Source of the DNA: Chromohalobacter marismortui
Lineage (GTDB): Bacteria > Pseudomonadota > Gammaproteobacteria > Pseudomonadales > Halomonadaceae
DNA length: 64,000 nt
Direction: 5' to 3'
Assembly: GCF_004364315.1 (NCBI RefSeq)
Contig: NZ_SOBR01000007.1
Location: 62,001-126,000, forward strand
Position numbers and translations under genes: made by a program. The notes under the pieces are model-generated. The model was not told the DNA's origin, did not search any database, and saw only the letters and a list, made by a program, of their open reading frames with translations. Of the stretch, positions 1-10,206 are shown one piece after another. How positions within the stretch are numbered: the first letter of the stretch is position 1; every line of letters starts with the position of its first letter.

Positions 1-965
1 TCTTCCTGATGGGGCGAGTGTTTCGTCAGGTGGGCCTGGCACGGATAATCCCCAGACGCGGGGCGCTACGCGACGCCGCAGACGTCACTCGACGCCTCGC
101 ACGGCGCGGCTTCGCCGACGCCGAGGTACGCATCCGCCTGGGCGACAACAGCGCCATCGTCACCACCGACCACGACGGCTATTTCGATGTGCGCCTGCCG
201 CTCGACGCACCACTCGACGAGCATGTTTCCTGGCATCGCGCCGAGCTCGAGGTCATCACCGCCGATCGCGACAACGTCCTGTCGCGGGCCGATGTCTATA
301 TTCCGCCGCCGCATACCGATCTCATGGTGATCAGCGACATCGACGACACGGTGATGTATACCGGCGTCGCCGACAAGCTGCGCATGCTGTATCGCTTGTT
401 CGTCGAGAAGGCGCATCGGCGCACCGCCTTCCCCGGCGTCGCCGAGCTTTACCAGGCGTTGCATGCGGGCACAGCGGGCGACGCACGCCGGCCGGTTCTC
501 TACGTCTCGCGCGGCCCATGGAGCATCTACGAGGTCCTCGAGGCGTTTTTCCAGCTCAATCACATCCCCGTCGGACCGATTCTGTTCCTGCGCGAATGGG
601 GAATTTCCTGGCGCCATCCCTGGCCGCGGCGCGCCGAGGATCACAAGTATGCCTTGATCACGCAGATGCTCACGCTGTTCGACACGCTGCCCTGCGTACT
701 GATCGGCGACAGCGGCCAACATGATCCGGAAATCTACACACGCATCGTCAAGGAGAACCCGGATCGGGTGAAGACGATCTACATTCGCCGCGTCGACCGC
801 AAGCCGAGCCGTGAAGCGGCCATCGACCGACTGCGCGAGGAGATCGAACACACCGACTGCGAGCTGCTGCTCAGCGATGACAGTGCCGCCATGGCCGCGC
901 ATGCGCGCGACCAGGGCTATATCTCCGAGACGGGGCTGGAAGCGGTGCGTCAAGCGTCGCGCTGA
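1..965 (+). CDS. App1-family phosphatase (DUF2183), 5' end outside the window
   Basis: Partial gene. The first in-frame ATG is at 9, but the frame stays open to the window edge and reads F-L just before MGRVFRQ, a stretch that is internal in this family, so the true start lies upstream. The visible 318 residues carry the HAD-like motif DIDDTV (D110 onward, counted from that Met), the hallmark of App1-type phosphatidate phosphatases, preceded by a beta-rich region and followed by further conserved HAD motifs (IGDSGQHDPEIY). The yeast relative dephosphorylates phosphatidic acid. Bacterial members are mostly uncharacterised, so lipid-phosphate substrate is an inference. It ends one base before the convergent pepD stop codon. 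Confidence 0.85.
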   Translation, partial: FLMGRVFRQVGLARIIPRRGALRDAADVTRRLARRGFADAEVRIRLGDNSAIVTTDHDGYFDVRLPLDAPLDEHVSWHRAELEVITADRDNVLSRADVYIPPPHTDLMVISDIDDTVMYTGVADKLRMLYRLFVEKAHRRTAFPGVAELYQALHAGTAGDARRPVLYVSRGPWSIYEVLEAFFQLNHIPVGPILFLREWGISWRHPWPRRAEDHKYALITQMLTLFDTLPCVLIGDSGQHDPEIYTRIVKENPDRVKTIYIRRVDRKPSREAAIDRLREEIEHTDCELLLSDDSAAMAAHARDQGYISETGLEAVRQASR

Positions 966-966
966 G

Positions 967-2430
967 TCACGCCGCTCGCGCCGTGGCCAAGTCTTCGATC
1001 ACGGCGCGCAGCACCTGCCAGAACTCGTCCACGGACTCGAGTTCGACGCGTTCCGCCGGCGAGTGGGCGCCGCGGATCAAGGGGCCGAAGGAAATCATCT
1101 CCAGGTGGGGATACTTGCCTCCCAGGATGCCGCATTCCAGGCCGGCGTGAATGACCTTGACGTCCGGGTCGACCCCGGTCTGTTCGAGATGCAAACGGCG
1201 GAAACGCGCCAGCAGCGTGCTTTCGGGATCCGGTGTCCAGCCGGGATAGGCATTCTCGACCCGCGTCTCGGCACCGATCAGCGAGAACAACGCCCGGAAG
1301 CGGTCGGCGAGATCCCACGTGGCGCTATCGCGCAACGAGCGTACCAGGGCGCATAAATGAAAGCGCCCGGCCTCGAGCTTGACCACACCCAGGTTGTTGG
1401 AGGTTTCCACCACGCCCGGTACTTCAACGCTCATACGCTCGACACCGCATGGCGCTACATGCAGGGCCGCGATCAGCAGGCGACTGGCCGCCTCGGTGAG
1501 TGGCGCATCGGACTCGGCGGGCTCGAGGGTGAGTTGCACGTCGTCGTCGATCCCCGCCAGTTCGCTGGCAAGCTCGGCTTGGAGTTCGGCCAGCCGTTGC
1601 ATGACCGCTTCTTCTTCGTCAGCGGGCAACGCAATGCTGGCGAAGGCCTCGCGCGGCAGCGCATTGCGCAGCGTCCCGCCTTGGTAGGCGACGAGGCAGG
1701 CGCCGAACGGTTCCAGGGCGCGCAGCACCCGCACCAGCAAGCGATTGGCGTTGCCTCGCCCCTTGTGAATATCGATGCCCGAGTGGCCGCCCACCAGGCC
1801 GGTCAGGGCGACACGACGCAGGATTTCGTGGTCGCCGAGTTCCCGCGTGGGCAGCCGCGCGCCGACGACCACATCGGCCCCGCCGGCACAGCCGATATAC
1901 ACCTGGCCGCGGTCCTCGGAGTCCAGGTTGAGCAGGTAACGCCCCTGCAGCCAATCCTCGTCGAGTTCCAGCGCGCCACGCATAGAGGCTTCTTCCTCCA
2001 GCGTGAACAATGCCTCGAGCGGGCCATGGCGCAAGGTATCGTCCTCCAGGATTGCCAAGGCGGCGGCCACGCCCATGCCGTTATCGGCCCCCAAGGTCGT
2101 CTCATGCGCATGCAGCCAGCCGTCTTCGACATAGGTGTCGAGCGCATCACGAGTGAAATCATGTGGGTGATCGGCGTTGGCCTGGGCAACCATGTCCAGA
2201 TGCCCCTGCAGGATGACGCCCGGAAGATCGCCGCCCCCCGGCGAGGCCGGCTTGGAAAGCTTGAGATTACCGGCGGCATCGCGTTCGTGCGCCAGCCCAC
2301 GCTCGTCGGCCCAGGCGATGAGCGTGTCGACCAGGCGTTGTTCATGACCGGAAGGACGCGGCGTATTGCACAGCGTGCGGAAATGACGCCACAACGGTTC
2401 GGGAGAGAGTTTCAGAAGATGATCGTTCAT
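967..2430 (-). CDS. pepD: Aminoacyl-histidine dipeptidase (Xaa-His dipeptidase, M20 family)
   Basis: Cytosolic zinc dipeptidase that releases C-terminal histidine from Xaa-His dipeptides such as carnosine. The 487-residue product (E. coli PepD is about 485) shows the M20 metal-binding motifs in order: HLDMV (77-81), LGADNGMG (around 113-120) and the LEEEA glutamate cluster (about 144-148), with a dimerisation lid domain in the middle. I chose the ATG at 2430 (MNDHLLKLSPEPLW) because it matches the family N-terminus and has AGGAA upstream. An in-frame upstream ATG at 2490 would add 20 unlikely residues. It is transcribed convergently with the App1-type gene. Confidence 0.92.
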   Translation of the reverse strand: MNDHLLKLSPEPLWRHFRTLCNTPRPSGHEQRLVDTLIAWADERGLAHERDAAGNLKLSKPASPGGGDLPGVILQGHLDMVAQANADHPHDFTRDALDTYVEDGWLHAHETTLGADNGMGVAAALAILEDDTLRHGPLEALFTLEEEASMRGALELDEDWLQGRYLLNLDSEDRGQVYIGCAGGADVVVGARLPTRELGDHEILRRVALTGLVGGHSGIDIHKGRGNANRLLVRVLRALEPFGACLVAYQGGTLRNALPREAFASIALPADEEEAVMQRLAELQAELASELAGIDDDVQLTLEPAESDAPLTEAASRLLIAALHVAPCGVERMSVEVPGVVETSNNLGVVKLEAGRFHLCALVRSLRDSATWDLADRFRALFSLIGAETRVENAYPGWTPDPESTLLARFRRLHLEQTGVDPDVKVIHAGLECGILGGKYPHLEMISFGPLIRGAHSPAERVELESVDEFWQVLRAVIEDLATARAA

Positions 2431-2579
2431 GGGAAATCGTTCCTGTTGAGAGCCGCCGACATCACGCGCCACGTCTCCTGGTAACGACAAACGATCAAGG
2501 GATGACGACGCGACACGTATCGAGCGTCATGACACCTTACGCGCTGCATCGCGCAACGCAAGTCCGCCAACCGCGACAC

Positions 2580-4802
2580 TCACCGCGTCGGTGTCAGGCG
2601 ACAACGCAAGAGGCTCGCCATGCGGCGCCAGTGAGCGAGTCGGGCCTGGCGCCCCATCACGCACGTTGCCCCGACCTCACGCCCCTGAAACAACGTTGCG
2701 GCCCAAGCGTGCAGTGCTCGCGTGTCTTCGTCCTGCGTCTCGTCGGCAGTTTCCTGAGGCTGGCGGCGCCACCACGCCAGCCAGGCCCGACATAGCCAGG
2801 GTCGCGCGAGCGCCAGCTCTCCGCCTCCCTGCGCGAAGCGTTCCAGGCGCGCGCCGAGGTCGGCATACACCTCGGGCGCCGCACCTTCATACAGCAGCGC
2901 CGTGGCAACGTCGCTATCCAGATCCCTCAGCTCGAAGGCCAGCAGGCTGGGCAGCACGTACTGGAAGTCACCCGACCAGGTCGCCTGCAACGCTGCCGCC
3001 GAGCTCGTCAGTGCCCGCCCCATCATCAGGGCGTGCTCGCCGCTTGCCGCTTCGCGGGTCAAACCCAAACGCAGCGAGATAAAGCCCAAACGCCGCCAGA
3101 AGGCGATCAGCATCGCCTCGGCGCCGAAACTCACGCCCAGATGCGCGACGTCGTGCGTGCGCGCCTCAGTGGCCACGGCTTCGACCAATGCCCGCCCCAC
3201 ACCGCATCGCCGTGCAGCGGGATGCACGGCAATGCGCATGATGCGCCACCAGCGCGCGGCCAGCGCCGTCTGCCACCCCCCGTGGGCGGCCAACGACTGC
3301 GCCAGCAGATGACCACGCGGTCGACGCTCACCGAGCACGACGCGCTCGGCCAGATGATCGGGAAAACCGCCCTCCGCCTGCACCTGACAGACCCCGAGAC
3401 AGGTATCGCCGGCATAGGCCACCGCGAGTCGCACGCCGGGGCCGTCGAGCAGTTGGCGCAAATCGCTGGGCGTGGTGCGGTAATGGGCCTGCACCAGCAG
3501 CCCGAACAACGCCACCAGAGCGTGCTCATCATGGGCCAGCGCCTCGCGGTCGAGCCAGCGAATGTGCAGCGGGGCGGCGGCCAGCGCCGCGCCGGCCGCG
3601 TCACCGTCGGCCGGCACAGCATCGAGCAGCAGCATGTCACGGGTCAGACGCTCGAGGGGATCACCGTCGGCCCAGCGTACCGGCTCGCGCAGGTGGATCT
3701 CGCGCCAATCCGGCGTCCGGCGGGACAAGCGGGCGTAGAAACGCACCTGGAAGCCACGTCCGGTGCCTTCGTACCCGTGCACGGTGGTGGCGAACGCCAG
3801 ACGCGGGAAGGCATCCAGCCAGCGTGCCAACAGCGGCGTGGGAATGGCCGCTGCTTCGTCGACGAACAGCGTCGGCGGCGCGTGGCGATCCACACCCGGC
3901 TCGCCCAGAGCTGCCATGACGGCGTCCGGGGCGAGAAAGCGTACCTCGCACTCGCCCGCCTCCAGGGTGACGTTGAAACGCCCCTCGGCGCGATATCCCT
4001 GGGGATACAACGCAGCCAAGCGCTCGAACAGCGGCTCGACCGCTGCCCGACGCGGTGCGGTGACCCACAGCGTCGTCTCGCCCGCCGCCAGTCGTCGTGC
4101 GGCAGCGATACCTAGCGCGGCCGACTTGCCGCGTCCTCGATCGGCACTCAGGACCACGGGGCGCCGACGACGCAGCCGCGTCAGCCGATGCACGGCCTCT
4201 TGCTGATCATGGGTCATACAGGCGTCATCGGGACAAGCCGCTGCCGGCATGCTCGACTCGCACAGGCGCCCGGGACACGGCATCGCCTGCTCGTCAGGCC
4301 AGCGCCAGATACCGGGCTCGCGGAGCAAGCCTCTTGCCAGGCGTGTCAGGTAATGGGCACTCAGCGTCGCCGGCGCATGGGGCCAATGCGCCAGACGCGC
4401 ATAGTCGGCATCCGGATGCGCCTGACCGTCGGCCCATTCCGCGGGCGTCAGCACGACCAGCAGCCCACCGGCGCACAGCGTACCGCTCAACGCGCCGAAA
4501 GCGTCTGGATCGAAGCCCGACGAGCTACCCGCGTCCATGATGATCAGGTCATGCTCGCGTCCCAGCCGGGTACGTGCCTGGCGCGGCGCAAGTGAGTCGA
4601 TACCTTCTTGGGGAGCGGCTGAACCAACCCACAAGGGCGCTTGCCATGCCCGCGCCCGCCATAGGGACAGCGCACGCGTGCATGCCGCCTCGGGGGAGGC
4701 GGGTATCCAGATCACGCCACGATGTCGACGTTCACGACAGGCATCGACAAGAGCATCCAACCATGCCATGGACGACGCCCTGGCATTCGCAGCGGCATTC
4801 AT
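2580..4802 (-). CDS. tmcA: tRNA(Met) cytidine acetyltransferase TmcA
   Basis: Forms N4-acetylcytidine at the wobble position of elongator tRNA-Met using acetyl-CoA and ATP or GTP, which keeps AUG/AUA decoding accurate. The 740 residues show the family architecture: an N-terminal DUF1726-like region, a RecD-like helicase module with Walker A (DRGRGKS, 221-227) and Walker B (DEAA, 315-318), then a GNAT acetyltransferase fold (IAVHPAARRCGVGRALVEAV, about 520-545) and a C-terminal tRNA-binding tail. The start has AGGGAG seven bases upstream. An internal Met at residue 12 is an alternative start. It stands alone on the minus strand upstream of pepD. Confidence 0.93.
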   Translation of the reverse strand: MNAAANARASSMAWLDALVDACRERRHRGVIWIPASPEAACTRALSLWRARAWQAPLWVGSAAPQEGIDSLAPRQARTRLGREHDLIIMDAGSSSGFDPDAFGALSGTLCAGGLLVVLTPAEWADGQAHPDADYARLAHWPHAPATLSAHYLTRLARGLLREPGIWRWPDEQAMPCPGRLCESSMPAAACPDDACMTHDQQEAVHRLTRLRRRRPVVLSADRGRGKSAALGIAAARRLAAGETTLWVTAPRRAAVEPLFERLAALYPQGYRAEGRFNVTLEAGECEVRFLAPDAVMAALGEPGVDRHAPPTLFVDEAAAIPTPLLARWLDAFPRLAFATTVHGYEGTGRGFQVRFYARLSRRTPDWREIHLREPVRWADGDPLERLTRDMLLLDAVPADGDAAGAALAAAPLHIRWLDREALAHDEHALVALFGLLVQAHYRTTPSDLRQLLDGPGVRLAVAYAGDTCLGVCQVQAEGGFPDHLAERVVLGERRPRGHLLAQSLAAHGGWQTALAARWWRIMRIAVHPAARRCGVGRALVEAVATEARTHDVAHLGVSFGAEAMLIAFWRRLGFISLRLGLTREAASGEHALMMGRALTSSAAALQATWSGDFQYVLPSLLAFELRDLDSDVATALLYEGAAPEVYADLGARLERFAQGGGELALARPWLCRAWLAWWRRQPQETADETQDEDTRALHAWAATLFQGREVGATCVMGRQARLAHWRRMASLLRCRLTPTR

Positions 4803-4862
4803 GCGTCATCTCCCTGGCGGCGTCGCCCTCGGCCGCCTCTCACAGACGCTCCCCCTACTGAA

Positions 4863-4890
4863 CACGCCCGCGAATCGCTTCGCGGGCGTG
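4863..4890 (-). terminator. Hairpin terminator after trxB
   Basis: A perfect 12-bp stem (CACGCCCGCGAA with its complement) and a TCGC tetraloop lie 41 bases past the trxB stop on the minus strand. There is no long U tract, so termination strength is uncertain. Confidence 0.6.
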
Positions 4891-4931
4891 GTCGGCGCAA
4901 GGCTGTCACCGCGCGATGCGGCGCAACGGCC

Positions 4932-5897
<966 letters not shown>

Positions 5898-6022
5898 TTA
5901 CAGGATACGCTGACCGGGAGTGGAACAACAAAAAGTACGATGAGACATAAAATACTATGTGGCATACACGCATTACGCGCATACCACATACCATGACGCT
6001 GCAAACGTTCGTCGACACGGCA

Positions 6023-6047
6023 AAGGGCGGCCGTCTCGGCCGCCCTT
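6023..6047 (-). terminator. Rho-independent-type terminator after the peroxiredoxin gene
   Basis: Perfect 10-bp stem (AAGGGCGGCC with its complement, loop GTCTC on the plus strand), 22 bases past the peroxiredoxin stop on the minus strand. The minus-strand arm ends in three T residues. Confidence 0.75.
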
Positions 6048-6069
6048 CGTGGCAAACGCGTTGTAACGC

Positions 6070-6672
6070 TTACAGTTCGTCGGAGTGCGTGCCCAGGTAC
6101 TTGGCGACGCCTTCGGCGGTATCCTTCATGCCTTCCTGGCCTTCGTCCCAGCCAGCCGGGCAGACTTCACCATTCTTCTGGTGGAACTTGAGCGCCTTGA
6201 CCATGCGCAGCATCTCGTCGACGTTGCGGCCCAGCGGCAGGTTGTTGACAACCTGATGCTGAACGACACCGTCTTCGTCGATCAAGAAGGAGGCACGCAG
6301 GGCGACACCCGCTTCCGGATGCTCGATGCCAAAGGCTTGCGTGATCTCGTGCTTGACGTCAGCCACCATCGGAAAGCCGACTTCACCAATGCCGCCCTTC
6401 TCGGGAGAGGTCTTGCGCCATGCGTGGTGAGTGAACTGAGAGTCGATGGACACTCCGATCACTTCGACGCCAAGATCACGGAACTGCGCCAGACGGTTAT
6501 CGTGCGCGATGATCTCGGACGGGCAAACGAAGGTGAAGTCTAGCGGCCAGAAAAAGATGACACGCAGCTTGCCATTGGTTTCAGACAGCTTGAAGTCGTC
6601 GACGATGGTGCCATCGCCCAGAACCGCTGCCGCTTCGAAATCGGGTACCTGACGTCCAACCAATACGCTCAT
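6070..6672 (-). CDS. Typical 2-Cys peroxiredoxin (AhpC/TSA family)
   Basis: Reduces hydrogen peroxide and organic hydroperoxides with electrons from thioredoxin or AhpF. The peroxidatic cysteine C50 lies in DFTFVCPSE and the resolving cysteine C171 in GEVCPAGW, so this is a typical 2-Cys (Prx1/AhpC) enzyme; length 200 is normal. No ahpF lies beside it, but trxB is next downstream, so thioredoxin is the likelier reductant (inference). About 40 bases upstream of the start is an 8-bp inverted repeat (6710-6717 and 6727-6734) that could be an operator. It is followed by a strong hairpin. Confidence 0.93.
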   Translation of the reverse strand: MSVLVGRQVPDFEAAAVLGDGTIVDDFKLSETNGKLRVIFFWPLDFTFVCPSEIIAHDNRLAQFRDLGVEVIGVSIDSQFTHHAWRKTSPEKGGIGEVGFPMVADVKHEITQAFGIEHPEAGVALRASFLIDEDGVVQHQVVNNLPLGRNVDEMLRMVKALKFHQKNGEVCPAGWDEGQEGMKDTAEGVAKYLGTHSDEL

Positions 6673-6835
6673 TCATTTCTCCTGAAAGTGGGTGGATGGC
6701 TATGATAATAACCAGCCAAGGCTACCGGCTGGTTTCACTTATGCCCATTTGATTGCCCCAATGAGCAATATAGGCGCTCCCTATCGGGTCGATATGCCAC
6801 ACTCAACATCGCGGCATGTTCAGCCCAGGAAGCGT

Positions 6836-7045
6836 TCAGAATACGTCGTCGTCTTGCCCTAGCATGACGTCTTCGAGCTCACCGCTGAACGGCGATACCG
6901 CCACACGTACTTGAATCGGCGCACAACACTGAGGGCAATCTTCCCAGGTGGAATGACTGCCCACACTATTGTCGATCAACATCTCGAAAGACGCATCGCA
7001 ATAAGGGCATGTCGCCGGCCATGACAGCAGCATCTCTTCGTTCAT
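6836..7045 (-). CDS. Small CPXCG-type zinc-ribbon protein
   Basis: A 69-residue acidic protein with two zinc-knuckle motifs, C13-PY-C16 and C37-PQ-C40 (followed by C41). It matches the cysteine-rich CPXCG family, whose function is unknown to me; a structural zinc site is inferred. The start is set at MNEEMLLSWP (7045), which has AGGAG upstream. A longer reading from 7099 adds 18 residues with no family resemblance. It is divergent from acnA and upstream of the peroxiredoxin gene. Confidence 0.82.
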   Translation of the reverse strand: MNEEMLLSWPATCPYCDASFEMLIDNSVGSHSTWEDCPQCCAPIQVRVAVSPFSGELEDVMLGQDDDVF

Positions 7046-7385
7046 ACCGACTCCTGGCGTCCTCGAGGACGACGCGTTCTGCAATGAATGTCGGGTCACC
7101 CTTGCCCTCTTTCAAGCCAAGGCGTCAAGATTCTTGCCCCAGTCTGACGTATCACGCTTGCGGCCTTCCCTTACGTGCCACCTTGGTGACATGGGCGCGC
7201 TTGAAATAAAGGCTTATCATGACAATGTCTCCGGTATCGATGATATTGTAGACATTGTCGCAAGAACCTGACTCGCGGCGAACCGTGCCATCGGATGGTC
7301 GTCAGACTTTTCCAATATACCAAGGGCAACGTGGTTCGGCGTTCGCCATGAAAAATCGTCCAGCATTGATGAGGAGGAGGGCCCC
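7046..7385. other. 340-bp intergenic region upstream of acnA, with an inverted repeat
   Basis: Gene-free spacer between the divergent zinc-ribbon gene and acnA; it should hold both promoters. It contains a perfect 9-bp inverted repeat, GACAATGTC at 7221-7229 and GACATTGTC at 7251-7259, 21 bases apart, set in locally AT-richer sequence. This could be a two-turn or three-turn operator for an acnA regulator. The acnA ribosome-binding site AGGAGGAGGG sits just before 7386. I see no ORF or RNA gene. Confidence 0.5.
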
Positions 7386-10118
7386 ATGGCCGAAGCTCCA
7401 AAGAATACGTTATCGACACTCGACGTAGGCGGTCATACCTACCACTACTACAGCTTGGACAAGGCCGCCCAAGCATTCGGCGACGCTTCACGCCTGCCCA
7501 TGACACTCAAGGTGTTGCTCGAGAACCAGCTGCGCTACGGCGACGATGAAAGCGTTTCGCCCGACGACATGCAGGCCCTCGTCGACTGGCAGAAGGAAGG
7601 ACGCTCCACCCGCGAGATCGGCTACCGTCCGGCACGCGTACTGATGCAGGATTTCACCGGCGTCCCCGGGGTCGTGGACCTGGCCGCCATGCGCGACGCC
7701 GTCAAGCGCCTAGGCGAACCCGCCGAGCGCATCAACCCGCTCTCCCCCGTGGATCTGGTCATCGACCACTCGGTGATGGTCGATCACTACGGCGACCCGT
7801 CGTCGTTCAAGGACAACGTCGCCATCGAGATGGAGCGCAACCGCGAACGTTACGAATTCCTGCGCTGGGGCCAGCAGGCGTTCGATAACTTCCGCGTCGT
7901 GCCGCCGGGCACCGGCATCTGCCACCAGGTCAACCTGGAGTATCTAGGCAAGGCCGTGTGGACCAAGGAAGAAAACGGCAAGACGTTCGCCTATCCCGAT
8001 ACCCTCGTCGGTACCGACTCCCACACCACCATGATCAACGGCCTGGGCGTGCTTGGCTGGGGCGTAGGGGGCATCGAGGCCGAGGCCGCCATGCTCGGTC
8101 AACCGGTATCGATGCTGATTCCCGAAGTCATCGGCTTCAAGCTCACCGGCAAGCTCCGCGAAGGGATCACCGCCACCGACCTGGTGCTGACCGTCACGCA
8201 GATGCTGCGCCAGAAAGGCGTCGTCGGCAAGTTCGTCGAATTCTACGGCGACGGCCTCAAGGACCTGCCGCTGGCGGACCGCGCCACCATCGGCAACATG
8301 GCCCCCGAATACGGCGCCACCTGCGGGTTCTTCCCGGTCGACGAGGAAACCCTCAACTACATGCGCCTCACCGGCCGTGACGAGCACCAGATCGAGCTCG
8401 TCGAAGCCTATACCAAGGCGCAGGGATTGTGGCGCGAACCCGGTGCCGAGCCGATCTTCACTGATGTCCTGCACCTCGACATGAATGAAGTCGAGTCCAG
8501 CCTGGCCGGACCCAAACGCCCGCAGGACCGTGTCGCCCTGACCGACATGAAGTCCACCTTCGAAAAGATCCTCAGCGATCGCAAGCCGGATGCCGCCCCC
8601 ACCGAGCAAGGCAAGTGGCTCTCCGAGGGCGGCCAGACCGCCGTGGGCACCGATACCAGCATGGAGAATGAAGATAGCCAAGACTGCGAGGTCGACGGCG
8701 AAAACTTCAAGCTCAACCACGGCGCCGTGGTCATCGCCGCCATCACCTCGTGCACCAACACCTCCAACCCCAGCGTCATGCTGGCCGCCGGGTTGTTGGC
8801 GCGCAAGGCCGTCGAAAAAGGCTTGACGACCAAGCCCTGGGTCAAGACGTCACTGGCGCCGGGTTCCAAGGTGGTCACCGACTACTTGAGTGCCAGCGGC
8901 ACCCAGGACGATCTCAACGAACTCGGCTTCAACCTGGTCGGCTACGGTTGCACCACCTGTATCGGTAACTCCGGCCCCTTGCACGAGCCGATCGAGAAAG
9001 CCATCGATGAGGGCGATCTGACGGTGGCCTCGGTCCTTTCCGGCAACCGCAACTTCGAAGGCCGTATCCATCCGCTGGTGCCCACCAACTGGCTGGCGTC
9101 ACCGCCCCTGGTCGTGGCCTATGCGCTGGCCGGCAACATGCGCATCGACCTTTCCAAGGAGCCGTTGGGCGAGGACAAGGATGGCAACCCGGTCTATCTC
9201 AAGGATGTCTGGCCCAGCCAGGCGGAGATCGCCGAAGCCGTCGAGCAGGTCAGGACCGAGATGTATCGCAAGGAGTACAGCGAAGTCTTCGAGGGTGACG
9301 AAACCTGGAAGTCGCTCGATGTACCGGAAAGCGATGTCTATGCGTGGAACGATAACTCTACCTACATCCAGCATCCGCCGTTCTTCGAAGGCATGGGCAA
9401 GGAGCCTGGACCGCTGGAAGACGTCAAGGGTGCCAACGTATTGGCCATGTTCGGCGACTCGGTGACGACCGACCACATCTCGCCCGCCGGCGCGATCAAA
9501 CCGGACAGCCCCGCCGGCCGTTACCTGCAGGAAAATGGCGTCCAGCCCAAGGATTTCAACTCCTACGGCTCGCGGCGCGGCAATCACGAAGTGATGATGC
9601 GCGGTACTTTCGCCAACGTCCGCATCAAGAATGAGATGCTCGATGACGTCGTCGGCGGCTATACCCGCCACGTGCCCAGCGGCGAACAGATGGCGATCTA
9701 CGACGCGGCGATGAAATACGTCGAGGAATCCACGCCTCTGGTGGTGGTCGCCGGCAAGGAATACGGCACCGGTTCCAGCCGCGACTGGGCAGCCAAGGGT
9801 ACGCGCCTGCTGGGCGTGCGCGCCGTACTCGCCGAATCCTACGAGCGCATCCACCGCTCCAACCTGATCGGCATGGGCGTGCTGCCGCTGCAGTTCCCCG
9901 AAGGCGAAGATCGCAAGTCGCTGGGCATGACCGGCGATGAAACGGTCTCCATCGAAGGCATCGCCGATATCGAGCCCGGCGCCAAGGTCAAGGTGACCAT
10001 CGCGTCAAGCAAGGGCGAGAAGAAGATCGAGGCGCTGTGCCGTATCGATACCGCCAACGAGATGGCCTACTACCGCCACGGCGGCATCCTGCACTACGTG
10101 CTGCGCAGCATGCTGTAA
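7386..10118 (+). CDS. acnA: Aconitate hydratase A
   Basis: TCA-cycle and glyoxylate-cycle enzyme that interconverts citrate and isocitrate through cis-aconitate with a [4Fe-4S] cluster. The 910-residue length fits the AcnA/IRP1 type. The three cluster cysteines are visible: C456 in SCTNTSNPS, and C522 and C525 in [10 protein letters not shown]. The C-terminal swivel domain carries [15 protein letters not shown] and a conserved [11 protein letters not shown] segment. A very strong AGGAGGAGGG ribosome-binding site precedes the start. It is monocistronic, with a good terminator 28 bases after the stop. AcnA proteins often double as RNA-binding regulators when the cluster is lost (family knowledge). 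Confidence 0.97.
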   Translation: MAEAPKNTLSTLDVGGHTYHYYSLDKAAQAFGDASRLPMTLKVLLENQLRYGDDESVSPDDMQALVDWQKEGRSTREIGYRPARVLMQDFTGVPGVVDLAAMRDAVKRLGEPAERINPLSPVDLVIDHSVMVDHYGDPSSFKDNVAIEMERNRERYEFLRWGQQAFDNFRVVPPGTGICHQVNLEYLGKAVWTKEENGKTFAYPDTLVGTDSHTTMINGLGVLGWGVGGIEAEAAMLGQPVSMLIPEVIGFKLTGKLREGITATDLVLTVTQMLRQKGVVGKFVEFYGDGLKDLPLADRATIGNMAPEYGATCGFFPVDEETLNYMRLTGRDEHQIELVEAYTKAQGLWREPGAEPIFTDVLHLDMNEVESSLAGPKRPQDRVALTDMKSTFEKILSDRKPDAAPTEQGKWLSEGGQTAVGTDTSMENEDSQDCEVDGENFKLNHGAVVIAAITSCTNTSNPSVMLAAGLLARKAVEKGLTTKPWVKTSLAPGSKVVTDYLSASGTQDDLNELGFNLVGYGCTTCIGNSGPLHEPIEKAIDEGDLTVASVLSGNRNFEGRIHPLVPTNWLASPPLVVAYALAGNMRIDLSKEPLGEDKDGNPVYLKDVWPSQAEIAEAVEQVRTEMYRKEYSEVFEGDETWKSLDVPESDVYAWNDNSTYIQHPPFFEGMGKEPGPLEDVKGANVLAMFGDSVTTDHISPAGAIKPDSPAGRYLQENGVQPKDFNSYGSRRGNHEVMMRGTFANVRIKNEMLDDVVGGYTRHVPSGEQMAIYDAAMKYVEESTPLVVVAGKEYGTGSSRDWAAKGTRLLGVRAVLAESYERIHRSNLIGMGVLPLQFPEGEDRKSLGMTGDETVSIEGIADIEPGAKVKVTIASSKGEKKIEALCRIDTANEMAYYRHGGILHYVLRSML

Positions 10119-10145
10119 ACGTTCCGCGCGGAACGAGCACTATGC

Positions 10146-10180
10146 AAAACACCCCGTCGGCATGGCCGGCGGGGTGTTTT
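10146..10180. terminator. Bidirectional terminator between acnA and maeA
   Basis: Inverted repeat AAAACACCCCG (10146-10156) and CGGGGTGTTTT (10170-10180), followed by TT. The arms are A-rich on one side and T-rich on the other, so it should end the convergent acnA and malic enzyme transcripts in both directions. Confidence 0.88.
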
Positions 10181-10206
10181 TTGTCGATGGGTCGAGAGGC
10201 GAGCCT

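Noticed and set aside
1357-2484. 375-codon plus-strand frame antisense to pepD
   Set aside because: Same antisense effect; pepD motifs are complete on the other strand.
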